Assembly: GCF_020786625.1 (NCBI RefSeq)
Contig: NZ_JAJGRC010000004.1
Coordinates: 124,001-188,000, forward strand
Reading direction: 5' to 3'
DNA: 64,000 nucleotides
DNA from: Salinicoccus sp. RF5
GTDB taxonomy: Bacteria; Bacillota; Bacilli; Staphylococcales; Salinicoccaceae
Below are positions 35,361 through 44,462 of this stretch, one piece after another. The first letter of the stretch is position 1; every line of letters begins with the position of its first letter. Under the pieces are notes generated by a model. That model was not told the DNA's origin. It saw nothing but the letters and a program-made list of their open reading frames with translations, and made no database searches. A program made the position numbers and the translations under genes.

Positions 35361-36125
35361 ATGAAGGAAATGAATCAGGCGATATACTATACTACTGCTC
35401 AAGTAAAAGATAAAGTGGAACTGTCAGATCAGAACGTTCGAAAGTACGTTAGGCTGCTTGAAGACAGGAAGTACGAAGTTGCTAAAGATGAACATAATAG
35501 AAGACTGTTTTCACAAGGGGATGTAGAGGTCCTGAAAGCTTTCATCAAACTTGCAAAACAGCCAGGTTATACATTGGAGACAGCGGCAGACGAAATCATC
35601 GAAGAGGTACCGAGCATTGTTACGGAAACTTCCCAGAATGTTCCTGCCAACGTTACCAATAGCGATATCAATCAAATGCTTGGAGTTGTCATGGATAAAC
35701 TGGAAGCGATGCAGCAGGAAAACAGGGAGCTCAAGAACAATGTACATAGGCTGGTTGAAAAGCTTGATGAGTATGGTAAATACTCTCAAACACTGTCACT
35801 TCAATATAAAGATGAAGATAAGAATGAAGAGTGGAATCACTCTGCTGGATCAGAGGATGCGGAAGTATATGAAGACGTACAGTATGAGGAAACGCCTCGG
35901 ACAGATGATGGAGAAAAAGAAGATGCTGGCGAAAGAATGATCTATACAAGCGATATCGGGGACCAGGAGAAAAGTAGTGCCTCAAACGTGGATATGAGCA
36001 ATTATGATGCTGCGGAAGATGATTCCGAAAGAGAAGAAACTGGTAGTGCCGCCCAGTCGAATAGACAGGACGAAGAAGAAAAAGGTGGTTACTTCAGCAA
36101 GTTGTTCAGCATGTTTAAAAAATAG
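35361..36125 (+). CDS. MerR-type HTH protein with coiled coil and C-terminal amphipathic tail
   Basis: A 254-residue protein. A MerR-like winged helix (YYTTAQVKDK.. to about residue 70) is followed by a helical segment (QMLGVVMDKLEAMQQENRE, about 105-123) that continues as a coiled coil to about 140. An acidic, disordered stretch (about 150-238) ends in the basic/aromatic tail KGGYFSKLFSMFKK. It lacks the effector domain of classic MerR regulators. The plan resembles RacA-type DNA anchoring proteins, but I cannot assign it. AAGGAAG precedes the ATG. Confidence 0.8.
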   Translation: MKEMNQAIYYTTAQVKDKVELSDQNVRKYVRLLEDRKYEVAKDEHNRRLFSQGDVEVLKAFIKLAKQPGYTLETAADEIIEEVPSIVTETSQNVPANVTNSDINQMLGVVMDKLEAMQQENRELKNNVHRLVEKLDEYGKYSQTLSLQYKDEDKNEEWNHSAGSEDAEVYEDVQYEETPRTDDGEKEDAGERMIYTSDIGDQEKSSASNVDMSNYDAAEDDSEREETGSAAQSNRQDEEEKGGYFSKLFSMFKK

Positions 36126-36155
36126 AATCCGACAGGATGCGATTGGGGTTGGACC

Positions 36156-36980
36156 ATGGCTAAAGTGATTTGGATTACAGGAGCTTCAAGCGGTTTTGGC
36201 ATGGCAGTAGCTTTACAACTGTTGAAGCAAAGAAAACACGTCGTTTGCGTAAGTGCCAGGCGTGCTCACCTCTTGGAGGTGCTTGTCAGAAAGGGTGCAC
36301 ACGCCTACCCGCTTGACATCACTGAGACAGCTGACATAGGAAAGGTACAGGAGGCTATCGAAGCGGATCATGGCCCAATTGATGCAGTACTGGTGAATGC
36401 CGGCTTCGGAGAGTATGGACCTATTGAAGAAGTGCCTGAAGAAGCAGTCAGGCGCCAGTTTGAAGTCAATGTATTTGGAGCTGTGGAAACGGTCCGTTCA
36501 GTCCTGCCATCAATGCGTCGGGAGAAGAGAGGACGCATCGTGCTGACCAGTTCCTCAGCTGCGCATGTTTCAAGTGCAGGAATGGGCTATTACGCTGCTA
36601 CAAAGCACAGTATCAAAGCTATAGGGACGGCATTGAGACAGGAAGTCGGGGAATTGGGGATTGATGTAGTCATGGTCGAGCCTGGGGTTGTGAAAACCGC
36701 TTTTGGGCAAGTGGCGCTTGAAGAAAACTATATGGCACCGAAAGTTCCTGACTATCAGAACCAGATGGATGATCTGAAGACTTTTATGCTGAAAGCCTTC
36801 GAACGGGCACCGGAAGTCGACCATACCCGGGATATTATGATAAAAGCTCTGATTGAAGAGCGTGTAAAGCCAGTCTATCGGACTACTCGGGGATCGCTTG
36901 CTTTAGGTTTCATGAGCAGGTTGATTCCTGCAAGGATGTATGATGCCATCGTGAAGCAGGCAATCGACAGGCTGCATTAG
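36156..36980 (+). CDS. Short-chain dehydrogenase/reductase
   Basis: A 274-residue classical SDR. The cofactor motif TGASSGFGMAVA (about residues 6-17), the structural NAG (VNAGFGEYGP, about 79-88), catalytic Ser in LTSSSAAHVSS and YYAATKHSIK with Tyr/Lys (about 147-156) are present. The Arg-rich loop after strand 2 (SARRAHL) hints at NADP preference. It starts 30 bases after the MerR-like gene and may be co-transcribed. The substrate is unknown. Confidence 0.92.
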   Translation: MAKVIWITGASSGFGMAVALQLLKQRKHVVCVSARRAHLLEVLVRKGAHAYPLDITETADIGKVQEAIEADHGPIDAVLVNAGFGEYGPIEEVPEEAVRRQFEVNVFGAVETVRSVLPSMRREKRGRIVLTSSSAAHVSSAGMGYYAATKHSIKAIGTALRQEVGELGIDVVMVEPGVVKTAFGQVALEENYMAPKVPDYQNQMDDLKTFMLKAFERAPEVDHTRDIMIKALIEERVKPVYRTTRGSLALGFMSRLIPARMYDAIVKQAIDRLH

Positions 36981-37088
36981 ATGATCGATGAAATTTCTGA
37001 AGGTGGGAAGTGCAATTAGCTTTTAATGTATCGAAATTCATGGCATCATTATAAGCGTCTTTAAATCTATTGGAATTGGATTGATAGC

Positions 37089-37712
37089 ATGTTTGAAACG
37101 TTTGATATCGGTAGCATCTCCATACCTTCGGTCTATATGGCCATCATATTATCCTTTATAGTTACCTACCTGATGCTGTGGGAGTCTGAGGATAAGAAAA
37201 GACTGTTCAATGAATGGACGAATGCTATCATCCTCCTGTTTTTGGTCTATAAACTGACATACATACCATTCAACTGGTCTGAGTTTATAAATAATCCAAT
37301 GGGTGTGCTCTACTTCGATGGCGGGGCTGAAGGCCTTCTGCTGGCTCTGACAGTGACTTTCTTCTACCTCTTCTACCGTTCCCGAGGTTTATTCTATGTA
37401 GAAGCCTATTGCATCTTCTCCGTGGCGCTGCTTGCATTCTATGGTGTTCTGGAATTGAGGACGCTCCCCCAATGGCCTTATATCGCCATGGCAATAATAA
37501 CGCTTGCCGCATTGGTTCTGATCTACTTCATGTGGAGGCGTTTCAGGGCGATATTGGCCATTACTGCAACGGTATTTATAATGCAGTTATTGGGAAGGTT
37601 CTTCATCTACAGTGGTCCTGAAGTTTTGGGTATAAGCATTATCCAATGGTGGATCATAATAAGCCTGATTTATGTATTGCTATCCGTTAATAAGGGGAAT
37701 GATGATGAGTAG
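37089..37712 (+). CDS. Polytopic membrane protein linked to a TlpA-like thioredoxin
   Basis: A 207-residue protein with six predicted membrane helices and no confident family. The N-terminal FDIGSISIPSVYMAIILSF faintly recalls the first helix of prolipoprotein diacylglyceryl transferase, but the catalytic HGGL-type motif is not seen. Its last eight bases overlap the next gene, a thiol:disulfide protein, so a role in extracytoplasmic thiol redox is the best contextual guess. Confidence 0.75.
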   Translation: MFETFDIGSISIPSVYMAIILSFIVTYLMLWESEDKKRLFNEWTNAIILLFLVYKLTYIPFNWSEFINNPMGVLYFDGGAEGLLLALTVTFFYLFYRSRGLFYVEAYCIFSVALLAFYGVLELRTLPQWPYIAMAIITLAALVLIYFMWRRFRAILAITATVFIMQLLGRFFIYSGPEVLGISIIQWWIIISLIYVLLSVNKGNDDE

Positions 37713-38250
37713 GATGCGCCATGTCATCCTCATCACCATACTACTTGGAGTGATTGGGTTTACACTCTATGAAGCTCTATCGGACAGTATAGAGGTGAGC
37801 GGGAATCTTGAGTCAGACCCGGAAACTGGTCTTGAAATCGGGGCGAAGGCACCTGATTTCACCCTCGAAACACTTGAGGGGGAAGAGATTACGCTGAGTG
37901 AGGTGGGAAAGCCTGTCATGTTGAATTTTTGGGCTTCCTGGTGTCCACCATGCAAAGCTGAAATGCCTCATATGGTCAATTTTTATGAGTCCCGCAGTGA
38001 TGATGTGGAAATCATTGCAGTAAATATGATGCATCAGGAAAGCAGCGTGGAAGACATGAAAGCATTCCATGATGACTATCAATTGAATTTCCCTGTACCA
38101 CTTGATGAGGACGGAACTGTGACAGGCATGTACCAGGTGAAGAGCATACCAACCTCGTACTTCGTCAATGCAGAGGGATACATCGAGTCCAAATACATCG
38201 GCCCGATGACAGAACGGTCAATCAACTCAGCTTTCGATAAGATAAACTAA
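37705..38250 (+). CDS. TlpA/ResA-family thiol:disulfide oxidoreductase
   Basis: A 181-residue membrane-anchored thioredoxin. A single N-terminal anchor (about residues 5-23) is followed by GAKAPDFTLETLEGE, and the redox motif is CPPC in FWASWCPPCKAEMP (about 75-88). The ResA-type insert and cis-Pro SIPTSYFVN (about 141-149) are present. Of three consecutive in-frame ATG codons I chose 37705 for its spacing from AAGGGG. It would reduce or oxidise exported thiols, as in cytochrome c maturation, and overlaps the upstream membrane protein gene. Confidence 0.9.
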   Translation: MSRMRHVILITILLGVIGFTLYEALSDSIEVSGNLESDPETGLEIGAKAPDFTLETLEGEEITLSEVGKPVMLNFWASWCPPCKAEMPHMVNFYESRSDDVEIIAVNMMHQESSVEDMKAFHDDYQLNFPVPLDEDGTVTGMYQVKSIPTSYFVNAEGYIESKYIGPMTERSINSAFDKIN

Positions 38251-38283
38251 AAGGCACAGTGCAGAAAATGCACTGTGCCTTTT
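38249..38283. terminator. Bidirectional terminator between tlpA-like gene and tauE
   Basis: AAAAGGCACAGTGCA and its complement TGCACTGTGCCTTTT. Confidence 0.93.
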
Positions 38284-38300
38284 AGTCTGTAATGGTATAT

Positions 38301-39080
38301 CTACATGAAGATTTCGGTCCATATCTTTATTGCTGTACCCAAAATGAGTAGTGCAAGTATCCATTGAAGAATCTTCGTATTCATGTTCTGGCCTGCCTTG
38401 GCACCCAGAGGTGCAGCAATGAGACTGGCTATGATCATGATGACTGCGGGTCCATAGAGTACCTGATCCGTCACAACTTTACCGATTGTGGTACCAATGG
38501 AAGAAATGAATGTGACGGCAAGGCTTGTGGCAATGGTTACCCTGGTGGGTATCTTAAGCACTACAAGCATAATCGGTACGAGTATGAACGCACCCGCAGC
38601 ACCAACGATACCTGCTGCAGCCCCAGTGATGAATGCAAGTGCAGCTGCCAGAGGACCATTGAAATCGAGGTTATCACCTGGATTGAATGGCACTTCCTTT
38701 TTTGGAAGGAACATCATGACTACAGCAATTGTTGCAAGTACTGCATATACGATGTCTATCTGGGTCTCGGTGAGAAATTCTGATCCGTATCCACCAAGAA
38801 GACTGCCGATCAGGATGGCTCCACCCATATAGGCAATCAATCTCATGTTCAAATAACCACTGCCTTTGTATGCCCATACACCGGCAATCGTTGCAAAGAA
38901 AACCTGTACGGCACTGATGCCTGCCACCTCATGGGAAGTGAATGCAGCGATTCCAAGCATGGATGGAATATAAAGCAGCATTGGATACTTTATGATGGAG
39001 CCACCGATTCCTACCATCCCGGAGATGAAGGAACCGATGAATCCGATCAGAAATATAATGATTATAAAAGTAATGTCCAT
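38301..39080 (-). CDS. tauE: TauE/SafE-family sulfite/sulfur-anion exporter
   Basis: A 259-residue protein with eight predicted helices. Family marks are FIGSFISGMVGIGGSIIKYPMLL (split, about residues 15-37) and its repeat AGIVGAAGAFILVPIML near 160. It is the last gene of the cst operon, starting on the last base of the cstB stop codon (TAATG). TauE is thought to export sulfite or thiosulfate made by CstB. Confidence 0.93.
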   Translation of the reverse strand: MDITFIIIIFLIGFIGSFISGMVGIGGSIIKYPMLLYIPSMLGIAAFTSHEVAGISAVQVFFATIAGVWAYKGSGYLNMRLIAYMGGAILIGSLLGGYGSEFLTETQIDIVYAVLATIAVVMMFLPKKEVPFNPGDNLDFNGPLAAALAFITGAAAGIVGAAGAFILVPIMLVVLKIPTRVTIATSLAVTFISSIGTTIGKVVTDQVLYGPAVIMIIASLIAAPLGAKAGQNMNTKILQWILALLILGTAIKIWTEIFM

Positions 39081-40441
39081 TAGTTCATCGCTTCTTTAAT
39101 GCCGGCATAACCTTTTTCTATATTGACGACATTATCGAAGCCGCGTGCTTTAAGTGCACTCATCGCGATGGCTGAACGTACACCGGATTGACAGTGGACA
39201 TAGATCGTGTCGTCTGTGTTGAATGGCACTTCTTTCTCATCGAGATGACCAAAGTGGACATGATGAGCATTATCAAGGTTGCCTTCCTTATACTCGGAAG
39301 TGGAACGGACGTCCAGGATATGCTTATCTTCATGGTTCTCGACCAGTTCTTCAGGTGTTACATTTTCGTAGGAATCATCGAAGTACTTGTCTGCTTTATC
39401 CTCAGGGACGATCAGCTTAAGGTTGTCGAAACCGATGGATGCAAGATCTTCCTGGAGGGTCTTGCTGTGTTCAGGATTGGCGATTACTGTCATCGGCTGA
39501 TCATAATCTACATACCATCCGGCAAATTGAAGGAATTTGTCATTGTATGGGATGTTGATTGCGCCTTTTTTGAATCCTTTTTTGAATTCTTCCTTGCTTC
39601 TGAGGTCGAACAGTTGGCCTGGAAGCGTATCAGGTGTACCGACTTCGACTTCCTTCACCTTGAATTCAGGCAAGCCTTCCTTATTGACCTTCTTCATCTG
39701 TGCAAAGTAGCTTGGCGGCACTGGCTGGTCACTTGTCAGTTCCTTGATGAAGGCATCTTTGTCTTCGTATTCGAACACCCAGTTGTTTTTGCGCTCATAT
39801 CCAAGAGTGGACAATGGTACTGCGCCAAGGGATTTACCGCAAGCACTGCCTGCACCGTGGCCAGGCCACACTTGCATATAGTCAGGATAGTCATTCATCT
39901 TCTTGAGGGAATCGAACATCGCATTCGCGCCTTCTTCGGTTGTACCTTCCATTTTTGCAGCTTCTTCGAGCAGGTCTGGCCGGCCGATGTCACCAACGAA
40001 GATGAAGTCACCAGTGAAGATGCCCATAGGCTCATCACTGCCGCCTCCACGATCGGTCAGGACAAATGAAATGCTTTCTGGAGTATGACCTGGTGTGTGG
40101 ATGACTTTCAGCTCGACATTGCCGACATTGATGATGTCGCCGTCTTTGAGGTAGACGGTATCTCCTGGCATATTTTCGTATTTCCAGTTTTCGTCACCTT
40201 CATCAGATACGTATGCTGTCGCATTGAAGTGTTTTGCAGCATCGCGAAGACCGGAAGCGAAGTCCGCGTGGATATGCGTTTCCGTCACTTGAGTAATATT
40301 GAAACCTTCTGCTTCAGCCACTTCTTCATACTCATCAATCACTCTTTTTGGATCGATGATGATTGCTTCCTGTGTCTTTTGACAAGCTACCATATAAGAA
40401 GTCTGTGCAAGTTTTTTATCGAAGAATTGTTTAAAGAACAT
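39080..40441 (-). CDS. cstB: Persulfide dioxygenase-rhodanese fusion CstB
   Basis: A 453-residue enzyme. The non-heme iron metallo-beta-lactamase-like dioxygenase domain carries THIHADF (residues 55-61), HTPGHTPES and FTGDFIFVGDIGRPDL. A Cys-less pseudo-rhodanese follows (about 260-345), then an active rhodanese with Cys417 in VHCQSGVRSA. In S. aureus CstB turns low-molecular-weight persulfides plus sulfite into thiosulfate. AAGGAG precedes the ATG. Confidence 0.95.
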   Translation of the reverse strand: MFFKQFFDKKLAQTSYMVACQKTQEAIIIDPKRVIDEYEEVAEAEGFNITQVTETHIHADFASGLRDAAKHFNATAYVSDEGDENWKYENMPGDTVYLKDGDIINVGNVELKVIHTPGHTPESISFVLTDRGGGSDEPMGIFTGDFIFVGDIGRPDLLEEAAKMEGTTEEGANAMFDSLKKMNDYPDYMQVWPGHGAGSACGKSLGAVPLSTLGYERKNNWVFEYEDKDAFIKELTSDQPVPPSYFAQMKKVNKEGLPEFKVKEVEVGTPDTLPGQLFDLRSKEEFKKGFKKGAINIPYNDKFLQFAGWYVDYDQPMTVIANPEHSKTLQEDLASIGFDNLKLIVPEDKADKYFDDSYENVTPEELVENHEDKHILDVRSTSEYKEGNLDNAHHVHFGHLDEKEVPFNTDDTIYVHCQSGVRSAIAMSALKARGFDNVVNIEKGYAGIKEAMN

Positions 40442-40501
40442 TTGAATACACTCCTTGAAATTTTGATTGGTTAGTGTGGATGCTTAGGGCAACCTGTCCA
40501 A

Positions 40502-41599
40502 TTATATGAACAGGTTCAAGTTGCCGTTTTCTGCATCGCCGAGGTAGGTGCCTACGCCGCCGAAATTGACGTTAGGAAGAAGCTCATCTTCGTCAATGGC
40601 CATGATATCCATGCTCATTGTGCAGGCTACCATTTTGACGCCGAGTTTATCTGCCTTTTCAATCATTTCAGTAAGCGCGTCTACCTTTTTCTTCTTCATT
40701 ACATATTGGATCATTTTGGATCCGAGACCGAACATGTTCATGTTGGAAATCGGAAGTTTAGAGGCGGATTTTGGCATCATCATGCTGAACGCCTTATCCA
40801 GACCGGATTTATTCTTTTTCGGTGCATTCGGGTCCTTGATGACATTGAGGCCCCAGAAAGTGAAGAACATAGTGACATCTTTGCCCATGCTTTTTGCACC
40901 GGTGGCGATGATGAATGAAGCTAGTGCCTTATCCATATCCCCGCTGAATACGACCATCGTTGCGCCATCTTTCGTTTCGACCATCTGATGACCTTCTCCG
41001 GCAGCCTTGGCCTGTGGTGCATTCTTCTGCATCACTACTACAACCTTATCTTCTGATTTTTCATTTTTAAGAATGGAATTTCCAGTCTTGCGTGCCCATG
41101 CTTCGACATCTGTGCAGAATCCGAAGTCTGTAACCGTGATTTCCATCTGCTGTCCCGGCTCCAGCTCTCCCATCACTTCATTAACCTTAAGGAGAGGGCC
41201 TGGACATTGGAGCCCACTTGCTTCGACCTTTACCCGGTTTGGATCAATTTCAACATTTGCAGTTGATGCCTCTGAAGTTTCGCCTGCTTTGTCTGCACTG
41301 TCGTATTTCCCTGTATATGCTGAATAGCCCTCTTCAAGGTTCACTGCGTCGAAACCATTGCGTTTCAGTATTTCAACTGCATTTGCACCGCGTTTTCCGC
41401 GCTGGCAGTATACATGGATCTTTCTGTCCTTTGGAAGTTCTTCGAGGCGTTCTTCAATTTCATTTACGGATACATTGTCTGCCTCAGCAATGTGTCCCAT
41501 TTCATATTCGAAAGGTTCCCTTACATCCAATAGATATTCATTTGCTTCGACCACCTGGTCGGCGTCATTGATGTGGTACTTTGTTTGCGTGTTACTCAT
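40502..41599 (-). CDS. cstA: Multidomain sulfurtransferase CstA (rhodanese-TusA-DsrE)
   Basis: A 365-residue three-domain protein. The N-terminal rhodanese has Cys65 in VYCQRGKRGA, the TusA domain has Cys132 in GLQCPGPLLK, and the DsrE-like domain (about 212-365) has Cys326 in VACTMSMD. All three persulfide-carrying cysteines are present. In S. aureus CstA shuttles sulfane sulfur between carriers. It is the first structural gene after the CstR-controlled promoter. Confidence 0.95.
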   Translation of the reverse strand: MSNTQTKYHINDADQVVEANEYLLDVREPFEYEMGHIAEADNVSVNEIEERLEELPKDRKIHVYCQRGKRGANAVEILKRNGFDAVNLEEGYSAYTGKYDSADKAGETSEASTANVEIDPNRVKVEASGLQCPGPLLKVNEVMGELEPGQQMEITVTDFGFCTDVEAWARKTGNSILKNEKSEDKVVVVMQKNAPQAKAAGEGHQMVETKDGATMVVFSGDMDKALASFIIATGAKSMGKDVTMFFTFWGLNVIKDPNAPKKNKSGLDKAFSMMMPKSASKLPISNMNMFGLGSKMIQYVMKKKKVDALTEMIEKADKLGVKMVACTMSMDIMAIDEDELLPNVNFGGVGTYLGDAENGNLNLFI

Positions 41600-41625
41600 A
41601 TTGCTAAATCATCCTCCTGTTTTTA

Positions 41626-41684
41626 ATACCTATAGGGGTATAATAACAATGCTTTTTCAATTTGTCAAATACCTATAGGGGTAT
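41626..41684 (-). promoter_or_regulatory. cstA promoter with two CstR operators
   Basis: Minus strand: TTGACA (41668-41663), a 17-base spacer and TATTAT (41645-41640). ATACCTATAGGGGTAT occurs at 41626-41641, touching the -10, and again at 41669-41684, abutting the -35. Two identical operators flanking a near-consensus promoter imply tight repression by CstR, relieved by persulfides. Confidence 0.9.
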
Positions 41685-41712
41685 TTTTTTAAATAAATAA
41701 AAACAGATGGAA

Positions 41713-42003
41713 TCATCTGCTCTTATTAAGTAATTCAACTGCTTCTTTGACAAGTTCGTCTGTATCTTCATCCGGATTGTTCATGGTTTCCCTCACGCAC
41801 TGGACAAGATTTTCACTGACGATGACGTTCATTGTACGATTGAGTGCACTTTTCGCTGCGCTCAATTGGGTGACGACATCTTTGCAGTCCTTGCCTTCCT
41901 CAATCATTTTCAGTGCACCGTTGATTTGGCCCTGAAGACGATTAATGCGATTGATTACAGCTTTATCGTAGACCGTCTGTTCTTCTAATGTAGCCAACAA
42001 CAT
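41713..42003 (-). CDS. cstR: Persulfide-sensing repressor CstR (CsoR/FrmR family)
   Basis: A 96-residue all-helical regulator. The two sensor cysteines are in EGKDCKDVVTQ and ENLVQCVRET (about residues 40 and 69); no copper-site His follows the first, as expected of CstR rather than CsoR. INRINRLQGQINGALKMIE is the family core. The start at 42003 is set by the promoter just upstream: the longer frame reaching 42057 would begin inside the -35. The ribosome site AAGGTG is close to the ATG, so the TTG codons next to it are alternatives. Confidence 0.92.
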   Translation of the reverse strand: MLLATLEEQTVYDKAVINRINRLQGQINGALKMIEEGKDCKDVVTQLSAAKSALNRTMNVIVSENLVQCVRETMNNPDEDTDELVKEAVELLNKSR

Positions 42004-42028
42004 CACCTTCTTTATTTGATATATGAAC

Positions 42029-42073
42029 ATTATAAAGGGTGAAATTGCATTTGTCAAATACCCCTATAGGTAT
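42029..42073 (-). promoter_or_regulatory. cstR promoter with CstR operator
   Basis: Minus strand: TTGACA (42057-42052), 17 bases, TATAAT (42034-42029), a perfect SigA consensus. The operator ATACCCCTATAGGTAT (42058-42073 on the plus strand) abuts the -35, giving autoregulation. Confidence 0.92.
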
Positions 42074-42129
42074 ATGAGCTTAAGTTTTATCTCTTCCTTA
42101 TATACCCGGGCACGTATAGATTACACATC

Positions 42130-42155
42130 AAAAAAGAGCAACTGTGAAGTTGCTC
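42130..42155 (-). terminator. Terminator after ornithine carbamoyltransferase
   Basis: GAGCAACT/AGTTGCTC with a four-base loop, then a T run on the minus strand. Confidence 0.9.
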
Positions 42156-42157
42156 TC

Positions 42158-43129
42158 CTAATAGACGTCGCCGCAGGTTACAGCGAGCAGTGCTTTAATT
42201 GTATGCATTCTGTTCTCAGCCTGATCGAAGACCTTCGAATAGCTGCTCCTGAATACTTCGTCGGTCACCTCTAGTCCATCCACCCCGAATTTTTCATAGG
42301 CAAGTTTGCCCACATCGGTGGTTGTATCATGAATTGCAGGCAGACAATGGAGGAAAATGGTATTTTCCTTTCCAGTCATATCCATCATCTGCTGGTTGAC
42401 CTGGTATGGATGGAGAAGTTCATAGCGTTCCTCCAGTGCATCTTCTTCTCCCATGGAACACCAGACATCGGTGTATATGACGTCACTTCCATAGACGCCC
42501 TTTTCAACGTCTGAAGTGATCAGAGACCGGCTTCCCGACTGCTGCTGAAGCTCTTTAGCCAACTTCTGCACTGAAAGTGCAGGCTGCAGGGACTCGGGCG
42601 CCACGATATTGATGTTCACTCCAAGGATGGCACCCGTCACGAGAAGAGAATGGGACATGTTGTTTCTGCCATCCCCTACAAAAGTGACTGTTTTTCCATG
42701 GTATGTGCCGAGGTGTTCCTTTATCGTCAGAAAGTCAGCCAGCATCTGGGTGGGGTGCCACTCGTTTGTGAGGGCGTTCCATACGGGGACGCCGGCATGC
42801 TCACCGAGCTCCTCGACGGTTGACTGTTCAAACCCCCTGAAGGCGATGCCGTCAAACATCGATCCCAGTACTTTTGCCGTATCCTCCACGGATTCCTTGG
42901 CCCCGAGCTGCATGTCGTTCTTGCTTAAGTATTCCACGTTGGCACCAAGTTTGCTCGCTGCCACCGTAAATGCGGAGCGCGTACGCGTCGACTGCTTCTC
43001 GAAGATGAGTGCGATGTGCTTGCCGCTCATGAAACGCTGAGGAATGCCATGCTTTTCCTTTGTCTTCAAGTGTTCCGCAAAGTCGATCAATGTCTCCAGC
43101 TGGTCTTTATCGAAGTCATATTCCTTCAA
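42158..43129 (-). CDS. argF: Ornithine carbamoyltransferase, 5' end uncertain
   Basis: The enzyme joins ornithine and carbamoyl phosphate to citrulline. [12 protein letters not shown] (carbamoyl-phosphate site), [31 protein letters not shown] and [10 protein letters not shown] are all intact; length is 323 residues from the TTG at 43129. The family N terminus seems to continue upstream in frame ([13 protein letters not shown]), but no usable start codon lies there before a stop. Removing one base of the A5 run (43144-43148) would join it to an ATG at 43187. Adjacent arginine genes are absent, so argF versus arcB is undecided. Confidence 0.9.
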   Translation of the reverse strand: MKEYDFDKDQLETLIDFAEHLKTKEKHGIPQRFMSGKHIALIFEKQSTRTRSAFTVAASKLGANVEYLSKNDMQLGAKESVEDTAKVLGSMFDGIAFRGFEQSTVEELGEHAGVPVWNALTNEWHPTQMLADFLTIKEHLGTYHGKTVTFVGDGRNNMSHSLLVTGAILGVNINIVAPESLQPALSVQKLAKELQQQSGSRSLITSDVEKGVYGSDVIYTDVWCSMGEEDALEERYELLHPYQVNQQMMDMTGKENTIFLHCLPAIHDTTTDVGKLAYEKFGVDGLEVTDEVFRSSYSKVFDQAENRMHTIKALLAVTCGDVY

Positions 43130-43358
43130 AAAATTCTTACCATAAAAATTGATGAGTTTTAATTGCTTCGCCGCCCCAAGTAATCATCTCCCTGAAAAGT
43201 ATTTAACGACAATTATACATGAATATAAGCAAAAATCAAATAATTATTTAAAATAATGCATAAATACATACAAATATTCATTGTATGTTATATATGATAT
43301 GTACCTTGACTTTAGGCTGCAAATATCATAAACTACCGAATGGCGAACTTAATAAAGT

Positions 43359-43373
43359 TATTTTGAGAAAATA
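43359..43373. promoter_or_regulatory. Candidate CodY box upstream of guaC
   Basis: TATTTTGAGAAAATA matches 12 of 15 positions of AATTTTCWGAAAATT, 23 bases before the guaC start. CodY senses GTP and branched-chain amino acids, so a link to GMP reductase is plausible but unproven. Confidence 0.35.
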
Positions 43374-43396
43374 TTCGTATTATGAGGAGAATTCCA

Positions 43397-44380
43397 ATGG
43401 AAAATGTATTTGATTATGAAGATATCCAGTTGATTCCGAATAAATGCATAGTAGATAGCCGATCAGAATGTGATACATCCGTAACGCTCGGAAGGCATTC
43501 ATTTAAACTGCCTGTCGTTCCTGCCAACATGCAGACAATTATTGATGAGAAAATTGCACTCAAATTGGCGCAGGAAGGTTATTTCTATATTATGCACCGG
43601 TTCAATCCAGAGAAACGCATGGACTTCGTCAGAATGATGAAAGAGCAAGGATTGATCACTTCCATCAGTGTCGGCGTCAAGGAAGAAGAGTTTGATTTTG
43701 TCGATCAGTTGAAAAATGAAGCGCTTGTTCCTGACTACATTACAATCGACATCGCCCATGGGCATTCCAACAGCGTCATCAGGATGATCCAGTATATCAA
43801 GGAGCACCTGCCTGGAACCTTCCTGATTGCTGGTAATGTAGGTACACCTGAAGCAGTTCGAGAACTTGAGCACGCAGGGGCAGATGCTACAAAAGTAGGC
43901 ATCGGACCCGGGAAGGTATGCATTACGAAGATAAAAACAGGATTTGGCACAGGAGGCTGGCAGCTGGCGGCTTTGAGATGGTGTGCAAAAGCAGCTTCAA
44001 AACCCATCATTGCCGACGGCGGCATAAGGACGCATGGTGACATTGCAAAATCCGTGCGCTTTGGCGCCTCCATGGTGATGATCGGTTCGCTGTTTGCGGG
44101 ACATGAGGAGTCACCGGGGGAAACTGTGGAGAAGGACGGCAAGAAATATAAGGAATATTTCGGTTCCGCTTCAGAGTTCCAGAAGGGCGAGAAGAAGAAT
44201 GTGGAAGGCAAGAAGATGTATGTCGAGTACAAAGGACCGCTGCACCATACATTGAAGGAAATGGAGCAGGATCTGCAATCCTCCATCTCCTATGCTGGAG
44301 GTGATCGGTTGGATGCAATCCGTACCGTCGATTATGTAATGGTCAAAAATTCAATCTTCAATGGTGATAATGTTTACTGA
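43397..44380 (+). CDS. guaC: GMP reductase
   Basis: A 327-residue enzyme reducing GMP to IMP with NADPH, balancing purine pools. It starts [15 protein letters not shown], has VPANMQTI near residue 45, [11 protein letters not shown] with the catalytic Cys (about 173-183), and [19 protein letters not shown] (about 213-231). Length equals the short Firmicute form. ATG 43397 follows GAGGAG; an ATG at 43382 overlaps that site. Confidence 0.96.
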   Translation: MENVFDYEDIQLIPNKCIVDSRSECDTSVTLGRHSFKLPVVPANMQTIIDEKIALKLAQEGYFYIMHRFNPEKRMDFVRMMKEQGLITSISVGVKEEEFDFVDQLKNEALVPDYITIDIAHGHSNSVIRMIQYIKEHLPGTFLIAGNVGTPEAVRELEHAGADATKVGIGPGKVCITKIKTGFGTGGWQLAALRWCAKAASKPIIADGGIRTHGDIAKSVRFGASMVMIGSLFAGHEESPGETVEKDGKKYKEYFGSASEFQKGEKKNVEGKKMYVEYKGPLHHTLKEMEQDLQSSISYAGGDRLDAIRTVDYVMVKNSIFNGDNVY

Positions 44381-44405
44381 TTTTTAAAATCTCACAACTA
44401 TTTGA

Positions 44406-44450
44406 ATCACCCCCGATCGTTGGTCAGTACTCAACGATTGGGGGTGATTT
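44406..44450. terminator. Bidirectional terminator between guaC and tyrA
   Basis: A 17-bp stem beginning ATCACCCCCGATCGTTG with one GT pair and a nine-base loop, followed by T residues on the plus strand. Confidence 0.92.
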
Positions 44451-44462
44451 TTAGTATGAAGG

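Noticed and set aside
43260-43396. Purine riboswitch before guaC
   Set aside because: The conserved stem-loop blocks of the guanine/adenine aptamer are absent; only a weak CodY-like box is seen.
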